A DNA stretch of 64,000 nucleotides from Catonella massiliensis. Lineage in GTDB: Bacteria; Bacillota; Clostridia; Lachnospirales; Lachnospiraceae. Numbering within the stretch: position 1 is the stretch's first letter; the number at the start of each line of letters is the position of its first letter. Below the pieces are notes generated by a model. That model was not told the origin of the DNA. It did not search any database and saw only the letters and a list, made by a program, of their open reading frames with translations. The translations under genes and the position numbers were made by a program. Positions 55,326 to 63,291 of the stretch are shown here, one piece after another. The stretch is from contig NZ_JAEPRJ010000001.1 of assembly GCF_016651435.1 (NCBI RefSeq), positions 1,674,001 to 1,738,000 of the forward strand, written 5' to 3'.

Positions 55326-56102
55326 TTAGTAATTGTAATAATAAGTATCGTCAATCTTTACTCCATCAGACTTCCAGTTCTCAATGCCCTTGTAGTGAAG
55401 TCTAAAGAAATGATATCTCCTGTCAGTAGCAGTCTTGCCAGCCAGTGCATCCTTAACCACTTTGATGCAGGCTTTTTCATAAGCTGCTCTCCAGCCTGTA
55501 TTCTTTCCGTAGTTCTTCATCGCCTGTTCAAGCTTTCCTCCTGGAGCGCAGAGTGCGAACTGGTAGCGTCCTGCATACTTCTGGTAGATTACACCCTTGA
55601 TTGTATTTGGAAACCTCTTGTTAAGTACTCTGTTTATAACAGCATTCGCTGTAGCAAGCTTTCCCTTGTAGGACTGATTGCCTGCCTCAAGGAAGGTAAC
55701 ACAAACAAGAATCTTAAACTCTTCGTCCGTATACTTGATTACATCCTTAGACTGTTTCTTGACTTCTGAAGCCTTCTCAGCCTTTTCAGCCTTTTTTACT
55801 GTCTTCTTAGAGATATTCTTTGTAGTCTTTTTCTTTGACTGAGGCTTTTTATCATCAGCGCTTCCAAGAGGAGTCTCATCTTCCTCTGCTTCGATTTCAT
55901 CCTCAGCTTCTTCAGCCTTTACCTCTTCCTCGACCTTTTCTTCAGGTAAGGTCTCCACCTTTTCGCTCTTTATTTCTTCAATCTTAGTCTCTATTGCAGC
56001 GTCTGTTGCCACTACTTCTTCTGCCTTCACTGACCTTGTACCACTGCTAATCATCATTCCTGCAAGCAGGATACAACCGAATGTTATTATCTTGGTTCTC
56101 AT
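55326..56102 (-). CDS. SleB-type cell wall hydrolase
   Basis: 258 residues. A signal peptide (residues 1-27) is followed by a very acidic Glu/Val-rich stretch (about 35-80) and a Lys-rich linker (85-125). The Hydrolase_2/SleB domain (about 126-258) carries the catalytic Glu in FLEAGNQSYKGKLATANAVINR and ends in YYYNY. It probably cleaves peptidoglycan glycan strands. It is exported; spore-cortex or vegetative wall function cannot be told. Monocistronic with its own terminator. Confidence 0.87.
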   Translation of the reverse strand: MRTKIITFGCILLAGMMISSGTRSVKAEEVVATDAAIETKIEEIKSEKVETLPEEKVEEEVKAEEAEDEIEAEEDETPLGSADDKKPQSKKKTTKNISKKTVKKAEKAEKASEVKKQSKDVIKYTDEEFKILVCVTFLEAGNQSYKGKLATANAVINRVLNKRFPNTIKGVIYQKYAGRYQFALCAPGGKLEQAMKNYGKNTGWRAAYEKACIKVVKDALAGKTATDRRYHFFRLHYKGIENWKSDGVKIDDTYYYNY

Positions 56103-56155
56103 TGTCCCCCCTAGGTGTTTTAATAATTTCGTAACATTTCTGTAATTATTATATA

Positions 56156-56352
56156 TTATTTTACAGAAATTGGCAAGTGGGGATTCTTGCTGCTACGTTT
56201 TTTCTTAATCTCTTCTCTTATCACTATCGCACCGCTTATAACTGTTACCACAACCAATGCAATGCCAATGTAATTAACCACATCATTCTTCACCTGTAGA
56301 AATGCACCGGAAAGTAAAGAAGTACAAATGTAAAAAACAGCCCTCTGTTCAT
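56156..56352 (-). pseudogene. Broken copy of the 58-residue membrane protein gene
   Basis: The frame SLLSGAFLQVKNDVVNYIGI..VISGAIVIREEIKKKRSSK matches the gene at 61518-61694 (SSLSGALLQVKNDVANYIGF..). The region before it has a two-base length change that takes the ATG at 56352 out of frame, and the GGAGG site is lost. The hairpin upstream (56384-56438) was duplicated with it. Confidence 0.8.
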
Positions 56353-56383
56353 GCTATATGATAGCATTTATATTCAAAAAAAT

Positions 56384-56438
56384 CCCATGACATTTTCCGC
56401 ACATTTTTAGTCGCATTAATTTCGGAAAATGTCATGGG
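56384..56438. repeat. CCATGACATTTTCCG hairpin element, copy 1
   Basis: Perfect 16-bp inverted repeat CCCATGACATTTTCCG / CGGAAAATGTCATGGG (56384-56399/56423-56438) with a 23-base AT-rich loop. T-rich sequence follows on the minus strand. Related hairpins lie at 59611-59661 and 61755-61808. Confidence 0.9.
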
Positions 56439-56519
56439 CATATACGTAAAAGTATGTTATCATTACACACAACGGTAGTACAAACAATTAATTTTGTCAA
56501 AGAAAGAGAGGTTTTCATT

Positions 56520-56708
56520 ATGAAATCATATTTAGTTAACACAACACTTATCAAAAAACTTATACTGTCTTCTTGCTTTATAGCTATACTTTTATCAAGT
56601 CTTGCGCCAGTCTGTTCAAGTTTAGCAGACATTCATTCTAATTCAACTCTTGTTTGTGAAAGACCTAAGCAATGCGAAATAGCAGAGTTTAGAAGCAGGA
56701 AAATCTAA
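56520..56708 (+). CDS. Small secreted peptide precursor (candidate pheromone)
   Basis: 62 residues from ATG at 56520 (GAGAGG eight bases upstream). Residues 1-36 form a signal peptide with a basic start (MKSYLVNTTLIKKL), a hydrophobic core and an SLA cleavage site. About 26 polar residues remain, containing C46 and C52 in CERPKQC and a basic end (FRSRKI). The gene is convergent with, and overlaps by four bases, the double-HTH regulator gene. That arrangement resembles peptide-pheromone/RRNPP-regulator loci. No family is recognised. The longer upstream frame from 56454 lacks a ribosome site. Confidence 0.72.
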   Translation: MKSYLVNTTLIKKLILSSCFIAILLSSLAPVCSSLADIHSNSTLVCERPKQCEIAEFRSRKI

Positions 56709-58495
56709 TACCATATTGCCTCTTTATCAAAGTGTCTTTCATAAAATTCTCTTATCATTTCGCTATCATGTCTTTGATATAGTTCGGAGATATAGAACAG
56801 TATCTTGCACATCTCCATTGCCTGTTCTATATTTCCTTTCTCTTCTTTAGCTTCTATCAGGCAAGATAATACATTCATAAGCGGAAAAGTATAATCTTTA
56901 ATTATCATTTCATCCATAAGTTCTCTACAGATTGTATAACTTTCGTCATATCTCCTACTATCATTATACATACATGTAAGGTTTCCCTTTGAAAGTGAAG
57001 TATAGCGCCAATCTAACATTCTCTTTCTTTTTTCGTTGTCTATTATACCTTTAACTATTTTTATCCCTGTTTCCAGGTTCTTCTCCGCTTCAAAACCAGC
57101 TATATAATTCAGAGCATCAATTTCTACTCGTGAATGAAATAAATCTTCTTCAAGCTTACATTCTATTATGGAAAACAAATGATCCAACTCTTCCTTTGAC
57201 ACACCGCTGTCCTTCTTAGTAAGTAATTCAAAAAAGCCCACCAAAATCTGATTTTTTATAATATCCATATCGATTTTATCTCTTAATAGTTCTATCTTTT
57301 CTCTAAAAGCATCCATCTCCTGTGTTGCAATTAGCTGTCTACATTCTGTGGCAAGCAGTAAGCTTTCATAATCATCTACATCTATTTCTGCCCGTATTAA
57401 GAACCACTCCATACCCAGTCTTTCAGCTAGTTTTTCCAGTTTCTTTCTTTTAGGATATTTGACTCCCCTTTCATACCTTGAATACGACTCAAAAGCACAT
57501 ATATCATCACTTACCTCTTCCATTGTAAGTCCCATCTTTTGCCTATATGCCTTTAAGTTATCACTTAGCAGCATAGACAGAGGATAAGATTCCCTAAATA
57601 CCTCAGTTCTGAAGTCTTCTGAAAAACCATATTTATTCAATATGCTTACAAGCGCCTCCCTATGCTTAGCATATACAGTCCTAGCGTGCAGGGTTTTAGC
57701 ATCTTTACTCAAAAGCCTAAGCACCTCCGGCAATCCCACCCAGCAATAGTACTTGGTTAAGACTTTCAGGCTTTCTTCTTCTAATTCAATCCTCTTATGT
57801 AATGTAAGGCTGCCCCTGTCATTCAGCAACATTGTCAGTGCAAGCCGTGGCAGTGTCTTATATATAATGAATTTATCTGTCACATTTACTCTGTAATAGT
57901 TATAGACATCATATAAAATGTCCGTGATGTCAGCATTCTTATCAGGATTCATCTCGTATTTGAGGTCATATAGATTGATAAACAGATTCCATTCAAATAC
58001 ACTAAGTCTCTTCTTTTCTTCTACTATAGCCTCCACATCCTTTACAGTATGGTTTAGAGCCTTCATAATCATGCTATATGCCTTATTATTATCTTTTTCA
58101 CCATACCTCGCTATGATATATTCAATATAATCCCTGTAAGCAATCTGGATATCCTCATCTTCAAGCACTAACTCATCAAACCGCTTACTCTCACAGACAA
58201 GTCCTTCCCAGTCTCTCTTTTCGACAAGCTTCATACAGTTTTCATACCATTGATAAAACTCGTATACATAGTCAGGTATCATTACTTCAAATCTTTCATT
58301 TGACACACCCATTCTTTCTAATAAAAAGAACAACCTGGTAAGGCTAATCTCATTTTCTCCACTTTCATACCTGTCGTATGTACTTCTGCAACATAAGCCT
58401 TCATATATTTCTTTTGCAGACATTCCAAGGGCTTCCCTTATATTCTTAAGTATATAGCTTGGATTATCCGTATATTTGCAATTACTATTGTTCAT
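56705..58495 (-). CDS. Double-HTH, TPR-like transcriptional regulator
   Basis: 596 residues with two XRE-type helix-turn-helix domains, at about 16-68 (LKNIREALGMSAKEIYEG..YDRYESGENEI) and 312-367 (LKAYRQKMGLTMEEVSDDIC..YSRYERGVKYP). Long helical stretches at about 75-300 and 370-590 resemble the TPR repeats of Rgg/PlcR/Rap-type peptide receptors. No membrane segment is present. GAGAGG precedes the ATG. The tail-to-tail 4-base overlap with a secreted small-peptide gene suggests a cytoplasmic peptide-sensing regulator; this is inference. The head-to-tail repetition of HTH plus helices is unusual and suggests an internal duplication. Confidence 0.85.
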   Translation of the reverse strand: MNNSNCKYTDNPSYILKNIREALGMSAKEIYEGLCCRSTYDRYESGENEISLTRLFFLLERMGVSNERFEVMIPDYVYEFYQWYENCMKLVEKRDWEGLVCESKRFDELVLEDEDIQIAYRDYIEYIIARYGEKDNNKAYSMIMKALNHTVKDVEAIVEEKKRLSVFEWNLFINLYDLKYEMNPDKNADITDILYDVYNYYRVNVTDKFIIYKTLPRLALTMLLNDRGSLTLHKRIELEEESLKVLTKYYCWVGLPEVLRLLSKDAKTLHARTVYAKHREALVSILNKYGFSEDFRTEVFRESYPLSMLLSDNLKAYRQKMGLTMEEVSDDICAFESYSRYERGVKYPKRKKLEKLAERLGMEWFLIRAEIDVDDYESLLLATECRQLIATQEMDAFREKIELLRDKIDMDIIKNQILVGFFELLTKKDSGVSKEELDHLFSIIECKLEEDLFHSRVEIDALNYIAGFEAEKNLETGIKIVKGIIDNEKRKRMLDWRYTSLSKGNLTCMYNDSRRYDESYTICRELMDEMIIKDYTFPLMNVLSCLIEAKEEKGNIEQAMEMCKILFYISELYQRHDSEMIREFYERHFDKEAIWY

Positions 58496-58601
58496 CTTTA
58501 CCTCTCAATGTATATCTTAATTATCGTCAAAATTCAGTTCTTGAAGTATACATCGGATATGTCTCATTTAAAAGTAATAGTAAATCCTCTTAATGCATGA
58601 T

Positions 58602-58644
58602 AGAAAAGTCATACACCAAGCTTTCTCAGTATATGACTTTTAAA
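58602..58644 (-). terminator. Terminator of the 89-residue membrane protein gene
   Basis: AAAAGTCATA..TATGACTTTT stem (58632-58641/58604-58613), T-rich beyond on the minus strand. Confidence 0.75.
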
Positions 58645-58668
58645 CAGATATTTAGTTAGTTCTTAGAT

Positions 58669-58938
58669 TTATAATTGAATCGTTCCATTTAATATCATTA
58701 CTCCCAAAACATGATTGACAATAGCCAAGATAAGACCTATCACGCTCAAAACAAGTGATAATTTTGTGTCATAATCATTTCTTTTTAATATTGAGAATAT
58801 TATCCCAACTACTGCCAATATATCTCCTACAAGTGCAATTAATAACGCACTTATAATTGATAATATACTTATGATAAGAGCAGGTTTATATTTGCTTTTA
58901 TCCTTTAACATACTTACTTCTAATATTGTATTATCCAT
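58669..58938 (-). CDS. Small membrane protein (89 residues)
   Basis: A polar N-terminus is followed by three membrane segments (about 18-36, 39-50, 59-82) with KRNDYDTKLS in the loop. The Ile/Leu/Val-rich GDILAVVGIIFSILKR pattern resembles small DUF4190-like proteins. AGGAGG lies five bases before ATG at 58938, so the gene is real. It stands alone in an accessory region beside the peptide/regulator pair; its function is unknown. Confidence 0.75.
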   Translation of the reverse strand: MDNTILEVSMLKDKSKYKPALIISILSIISALLIALVGDILAVVGIIFSILKRNDYDTKLSLVLSVIGLILAIVNHVLGVMILNGTIQL

Positions 58939-59045
58939 ACTTTTCCTCCTATTTTTATCATTGACTAATGCAATTGCAATTCTGCTTTAAGCGTTACAAT
59001 TGCCTTAATCACAACAGTATTTCCCTAGTTATAGCAACTTTGACT

Positions 59046-59486
59046 TCATCTGGTTTTCTTAAACTTGAAATAGTTTGCAAATGTTAATGACATATCAATA
59101 ATCACTATTAAAAAGTTGCCTCCTAGACAGGTGTACAAGAAAATCATAGAGAGAACACTATTTTCAAACTTAACTGTCAGTTTTATGGAAATAAATAATG
59201 CAATCAATACCATTATCTGTAAAATCCCAATCTTATAACCAGTTTCAAAAGCGTCAAATTTTACTAGCATTCCTTCATCACGAGCAGAATTCCCATTCTT
59301 TAACTCCTCTCGAATACATATTAAACATTTTACAAAATAAACTGCTGCTAATGTGTATCCAAAAATATTTACAGATTGGATGCTAGATGAAAGCCAAAAA
59401 TACAATGTTGATATTACCACAGGTACCGTGATAATCTTACTGTTTTTGTTATCTACAATTCTCATAATTGGCTTAATTGCATCCAT
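59046..59486 (-). CDS. Membrane protein, four segments
   Basis: 146 residues. Membrane segments at about 18-36, 39-57, 82-101 and 108-132; charged loop REELKNGNSARDEGM. GAGGAG lies six bases before ATG at 59486. It has a similar size and layout to the 137-residue protein at 44618-45031, but sequence likeness is weak. No family is recognised. The upstream gap (59487-59836) carries a hairpin element and a terminator but no gene. Confidence 0.7.
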   Translation of the reverse strand: MDAIKPIMRIVDNKNSKIITVPVVISTLYFWLSSSIQSVNIFGYTLAAVYFVKCLICIREELKNGNSARDEGMLVKFDAFETGYKIGILQIMVLIALFISIKLTVKFENSVLSMIFLYTCLGGNFLIVIIDMSLTFANYFKFKKTR

Positions 59487-59610
59487 AATTTACTCCTCGT
59501 GTAATAAGTTTCTTATTAGTTACAATCAGAGAACTCCACAACTTTCTATGTAATGCTCTCCTAATACTTGATCAAGTAACAATATATTACCACTAAACAT
59601 AAATAAACAC

Positions 59611-59661
59611 CATGGCATTTTATGGGAATTATTATTACTTTTTTTTCCTTAAAATGTCATG
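59611..59661. repeat. CCATGACATTTT-type hairpin element, copy 3 (diverged)
   Basis: CATGGCATTTTATGGGAA / TTCCTTAAAATGTCATG (59611-59628/59645-59661). The arms are similar to those of the elements at 56384 and 61755 but with mismatches. Confidence 0.65.
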
Positions 59662-59732
59662 TCTTTATATAAAGTTTAATTCGGCATATACTTTTGATCT
59701 CAACATCACAATATTAATAATTTGACATAAAG

Positions 59733-59772
59733 AAATAAGCCATATACATACCTTCACCGTATATGGCTTAAT
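59733..59772 (-). terminator. Terminator of the second Rpn-family gene
   Basis: AAGCCATATAC..GTATATGGCTTA inverted repeat downstream of the Rpn gene, with T-rich sequence on the minus strand. Confidence 0.65.
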
Positions 59773-59836
59773 CATTCTATTACTTGAGTTTAATATGCGT
59801 TCAAATGCATCATGGAAATCTATCAATCATATACAG

Positions 59837-60754
59837 TTATTGTATACCATACTCCTTATACAGCCCATGCCTAATTTCCTCATTTTCTACTACATCCTTG
59901 ATTTTGTCGTTCTTACCTTCGCTCATTAAGAGACTGATTAGTCTTGCAAGGCAGCTCTCGCCTTCTGCTTTTCCTCTTGCTTCTCCTCTTGCTTCTCCTC
60001 TTGCTTCTGCCCTCTCAAACATCGGTTCAAAAAATTTCTCCATGTTCTTTCCTCCTTCTTCACATTCTACCTCGAAAGGCAGCTCCTCACCTGTTAGCCT
60101 TAGGATGAGTTCACTCACTTCCTCAGGATGGTTTAGATCTATGCGGTCTGCCTTATGTTTGCTTCCTTTTACCATGTAATCCGCTATTAGCTTAAAATCC
60201 TTCTTAAACTTATTTATATCATCTTCACTTAGCTTTTTCAAGTCTATCAGATTGATACTATAGTCGCTTACATAGTGTTTGAGTTCAGAATCTAGGTTAA
60301 GCCTTTTGTGCAGGGTTGTCTCGTGCTTCCATTCTTCTTCGCCATAGTAGATAACAAAGGTTATTACAGGATAAATATCTATCCGCAGGTCTGTCTCATT
60401 GGTCTTATTGGTTTTCTTTGTCCTCTTCCTTCGTTCCTTTTCTACAAGCTGGGTTCTATAAGAAGCACCATCATACGAAATCACCCTAAATACCATATCC
60501 TCATCAGGTATAACCTGATTTTCAATGCCTATTAGTGAAATAACTACATTTTCTTTCTTCCATAGCTTTACGACATCTCTGTCCTGAAACCTATGTTTAC
60601 TGTCGTCACCCTTATAGTGGCTCCAGCCGGAAAGATCAACAAGTTCATCCTCTTTAACTACATCCTTCCCATCAAACATAATTCCATTCACAAAGTCTGC
60701 AAATACGTCATTAAACATAAGGAGCTTCTTCTCTAAAATATCCTTCTCTCCCAA
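59837..60754 (-). CDS. Rpn-family PD-(D/E)XK nuclease / putative transposase
   Basis: 305 residues. The N-terminal core has DVFADFVNGIMFDGKDVV and a nuclease-like ISLIGIENQVIPDE (the ExQ of the PD-(D/E)XK fold), then PVITFVIYYGEEEWKH. Near the C-terminus, 12-bp direct repeats encode ARGEARGEARGKAEG, a length-variable stretch common in this family. The start is TTG at 60754 with AAGGGGG upstream. It is a different subtype from the Rpn gene at 41589. The likely role is DNA cleavage in recombination or defence. Confidence 0.83.
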   Translation of the reverse strand: MGEKDILEKKLLMFNDVFADFVNGIMFDGKDVVKEDELVDLSGWSHYKGDDSKHRFQDRDVVKLWKKENVVISLIGIENQVIPDEDMVFRVISYDGASYRTQLVEKERRKRTKKTNKTNETDLRIDIYPVITFVIYYGEEEWKHETTLHKRLNLDSELKHYVSDYSINLIDLKKLSEDDINKFKKDFKLIADYMVKGSKHKADRIDLNHPEEVSELILRLTGEELPFEVECEEGGKNMEKFFEPMFERAEARGEARGEARGKAEGESCLARLISLLMSEGKNDKIKDVVENEEIRHGLYKEYGIQ

Positions 60755-60956
60755 TTGTCCCCCTTTCTAAAAACAACAGAAAATTAAAGTCAAATCTTTG
60801 GATTTAACAGCCTGAATATTTCTTTTTGAATTAATAAATACATCTTAGATTGGCGCCAAGTAAAATCTACAAGAACCATTATATATTATTTTCTCCGATT
60901 TGTAATCAGCTAAAATGCACAAAGTTTTTGGATTTAAATATACAAAATATACAAAA

Positions 60957-60999
60957 TTAAAAGACCTTCTATATTAATAAAACAAAGAAAGCCTTTTTG
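60957..60999 (-). terminator. Terminator of the small membrane-protein operon
   Basis: Minus-strand AAAAGGCTTTCT / AGAAGGTCTTTT (12 pairs including G-U) followed by AATTTT. The remaining 60755-60950 is gene-free. Confidence 0.65.
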
Positions 61000-61021
61000 A
61001 TTCAATCACCATAATTTTTGA

Positions 61022-61183
61022 TTAGTTTTTCTTTACCCACCTTACTAAGTCATCCCATATATCTTTACCAGGTCTTGTTCCGCCACCAATGGCACCTATC
61101 AGCAGCAGTCCTATATATAGAATAAAGGCTATAATATACTTACAATATATTTTTATGCTATTCATCAATTCCATTGTCTCCAT
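61022..61183 (-). CDS. Small membrane protein (53 residues)
   Basis: From ATG at 61183 with AAAGGGG six bases upstream. One membrane segment (about 15-34, IIAFILYIGLLLIGAIGGG) precedes a polar tail with a Trp pair (DIWDDLVRWVKKN). It lies 39 bases after the 94-residue membrane protein gene on the same strand, so the two and the next gene probably form one operon. No family is recognised. Confidence 0.65.
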   Translation of the reverse strand: METMELMNSIKIYCKYIIAFILYIGLLLIGAIGGGTRPGKDIWDDLVRWVKKN

Positions 61184-61222
61184 ATTTTCCCCTTTAACGC
61201 TTATCAATTACAGGCAGGAACA

Positions 61223-61507
61223 CTAATCTTCCTTTTCCCGCAATATAGAAAATAGTAAACCCGCATTTATAGCCCAGCAAACAGCTTTTAATGCTGCGTA
61301 AAGTGCCGCAGGAATACCTGTAATATGAGTAGAAACTAAAATTATCATAATTGCAACTAGCGATATTATGTAGATGATTATTTTTGTCGTTTTATTAAAC
61401 CTGTTAACATAGTTGTTCTCCAAAAATTTTCTGTTTCTATACATAGCATTTAAAACAACCACAAATACAAGTCCAAAAACACCTGCCGATATTAATTTAT
61501 CTAACAT
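61223..61507 (-). CDS. Small membrane protein (94 residues)
   Basis: Three membrane segments (about 4-20, 44-62, 66-86) with a basic loop (MYRNRKFLENNYVNRFNKTTK). The ribosome site is weak (GTGAG) and lies inside the end of the upstream gene, so translation may be coupled. It is the middle gene of three small membrane-protein genes; no family is recognised. Confidence 0.68.
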   Translation of the reverse strand: MLDKLISAGVFGLVFVVVLNAMYRNRKFLENNYVNRFNKTTKIIIYIISLVAIMIILVSTHITGIPAALYAALKAVCWAINAGLLFSILREKED

Positions 61508-61517
61508 AATATTCTAC

Positions 61518-61694
61518 TCACGCATCCTTCTTGCTGCTGCGTTTTTTCTTAATATCTTCTCTTATCACCATCACACCGCTTATAATTGATACCGCAGCCA
61601 TTGCAAAGCCAATGTAATTAGCCACATCATTTTTCACCTGTAGCAATGCACCGGAAAGTGAAGAAGCACAAATGCAAAAGATAGACTTATTCAT
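61518..61694 (-). CDS. Small membrane protein (58 residues)
   Basis: From ATG at 61694 with GGAGG six bases upstream. Two membrane segments (SIFCICASSLSGALL and NYIGFAMAAVSIISGVMVI) are followed by a strongly basic tail (KKKRSSKK). A broken copy with the same flanking hairpin lies at 56156-56352. It is the first of three small membrane-protein genes. The layout resembles small toxins or bacteriocin-immunity proteins, but there is no direct evidence. Confidence 0.75.
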   Translation of the reverse strand: MNKSIFCICASSLSGALLQVKNDVANYIGFAMAAVSIISGVMVIREDIKKKRSSKKDA

Positions 61695-61754
61695 ACAAAA
61701 CCTCCAATTAAATTTAATAATATGCTTATATGATAGCATATATATTCAAAAAAG

Positions 61755-61808
61755 CCCATGACATTTTCCGCACATTTTTAGTTGCATTAATTTCGGAAAA
61801 AGTCATGG
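61755..61808. repeat. CCATGACATTTTCCG hairpin element, copy 2
   Basis: CCCATGACATTTTCCG (61755-61770) mirrored by CGGAAAAAGTCATGG (61794-61808), one mismatch. Its loop and flanks match the element at 56384-56438 closely. Confidence 0.88.
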
Positions 61809-61920
61809 CTTAATCATTCATATAATTTATTTAACAAAGTTAATTTGCTTTCACGCCCTATAAACATAGCCGCTCTATGTTTTCTTCAAAAAAAATCATA
61901 ATCTTTCATAAACAGCTTCA

Positions 61921-62553
61921 CTACATATCCCTTCCTTTTATACATCCCATAAGGCATTCTTTTAACAGCCTGCTGTCAGCAGTATCATAAAAATGTAAAA
62001 GTGCCTCATTAAAGCTCAAAGCTTCCTTCTTTCCTATGGTCAGTACTCCTTTACCCTCACTTATCAGTATTTTACTTGCTACTATCGTTGAAGTCCTCTT
62101 ATTTCCGTCCCAAAAAAGCTGTCCTCTTACTGAATAACAAAAATATTCTATCGCTCTTTCATAGATATCAGGAATATTATTTATTTCTTCTATTCTCTTT
62201 TCTACATCGGCTTTAACGGGAATAGGCGGTAGATAATCTGTTCCTCCTACTCCTACAGTACCGCTTCTTAGCACTCCCCATTCTAAGCTTTCATTCCTGG
62301 ATACCAGGCTGTTTATCTTACATATATATTCAAATGTAAGTGGTTCATCCAGGGTATCTAACATAGATTTCCAGGCATCCCTTAAGTTTAGTACTGTCTG
62401 TATGTCCGATACCGGTACATTATTTACTATTGCACCGTCAATAATGGCCTGTGTCTGTGGAAATGTAACATTTACGCCCTCTATGTAGGCGGTATTAAAA
62501 ACCAGCTCAGCAAATAGCTTTTTTGCTAAAAAAATATTAGCCTTTTTATCCAT
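61921..62553 (-). CDS. Fic-family protein with altered catalytic motif
   Basis: 210 residues from ATG at 62553 (AGGAG six bases upstream; an earlier TTG is not needed). The fold signature is complete except at the catalytic position. The motif reads QLFWDGNKR (residues 145-153), with Gln where Fic AMP-transferases have His. An N-terminal inhibitory helix motif TAYIEG (residues 21-26) fits the (S/T)xxxE(G/N) rule. GTDYLPPIP, the beta-flap, is present. The Gln makes normal AMPylation doubtful. Other transfer chemistry or a regulatory role is possible. Confidence 0.85.
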   Translation of the reverse strand: MDKKANIFLAKKLFAELVFNTAYIEGVNVTFPQTQAIIDGAIVNNVPVSDIQTVLNLRDAWKSMLDTLDEPLTFEYICKINSLVSRNESLEWGVLRSGTVGVGGTDYLPPIPVKADVEKRIEEINNIPDIYERAIEYFCYSVRGQLFWDGNKRTSTIVASKILISEGKGVLTIGKKEALSFNEALLHFYDTADSRLLKECLMGCIKGRDM

Positions 62554-62612
62554 ATTCAACTCCTATTTTTCTTTATTCTTTATCCGATGCCCACAACTTT
62601 TTCGGTATTTTC

Positions 62613-62729
62613 TCAATGCTTAATTGCTTTAACAATATCATAACTAACCAGTTTAACCTTGTCAATAATCTCAGCCTTCTCCAAACATCCCTTTGTAAAA
62701 CCAGACTTAGAAAAAAGATAGATATATCC
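62613..62729 (-). pseudogene. C-terminal remnant of a DUF234-type AAA ATPase
   Basis: About 38 codons reading IYLFSKSGFTKGCLEKAEII then DKVKLVSYDIVKAIKH and stop. This looks like the end of the ATPase family with a C-terminal DUF234 nuclease-like domain (FSKSGF motif). An in-frame stop precedes it and the rest is missing. An overlapping 66-codon frame is its shadow. Confidence 0.55.
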
Positions 62730-62757
62730 CTAAATATCAGTAAGCTTATGCGATTCT

Positions 62758-63291
62758 TTATTTTAACATCCACTTTGTCTTTACGGGATATCTGGAATTG
62801 GAGATATAAAACACTTCATCTTCTAATTTTTCCCATTCACCTTGCTCAAATTGAAACTTATATAAAATATAAGGCAATATTACTTCTTTCTTTTCTCCGG
62901 ACTTCAACGTGACATCTAAATCAAATTGATTGCATAAAGAGTAAAGCATCATTTCAGTTGCTGTTGAATATCCTGTTTTTTCAATAGAATTAGGTCTGGT
63001 ATCCACAGTTTCGCTTTTATTAGTCTTGTTGAAATATGTTACATTAACCAAGAATATTTTCACTTCTTCATCCATTTCCAAATCATAATCATATTTTTCC
63101 TTTGCTTCCTCTTTAGAAAGAACTGTGTATCCATTTACCTTCATAGTTACACCGTTAGTTACTTCTCTCTCAGTCCCAAATGGTATCATATCTTCCTTAA
63201 CCGCACGGATTTCACTATTTACTTTATACACTCTAAAAGCATACAATACAACAAGCAAAATAACTGCGCCTAAAATAACCCTTTTTTTCAC
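62758..63291 (-). CDS. Membrane-anchored protein, DUF5028-like
   Basis: 177 residues: one N-terminal membrane anchor (residues 4-20), then an extracytoplasmic beta-rich domain (VTMKVNGYTVLSKEEA..VKIFLVNVTYFNKTNKSE). The pattern resembles the DUF5028 proteins often found beside ABC exporters; that assignment is tentative. Its ATG overlaps the stop of the ABC ATPase by four bases, so it is translationally coupled and probably an accessory part of the same exporter. Confidence 0.72.
   Translation of the reverse strand: MKKRVILGAVILLVVLYAFRVYKVNSEIRAVKEDMIPFGTEREVTNGVTMKVNGYTVLSKEEAKEKYDYDLEMDEEVKIFLVNVTYFNKTNKSETVDTRPNSIEKTGYSTATEMMLYSLCNQFDLDVTLKSGEKKEVILPYILYKFQFEQGEWEKLEDEVFYISNSRYPVKTKWMLK

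Noticed and set aside
62573-62773. 66-codon minus-strand ORF as a real gene
   Set aside because: It overlaps a better explanation, a DUF234-type ATPase C-terminal remnant in another frame, and it lacks a ribosome site.
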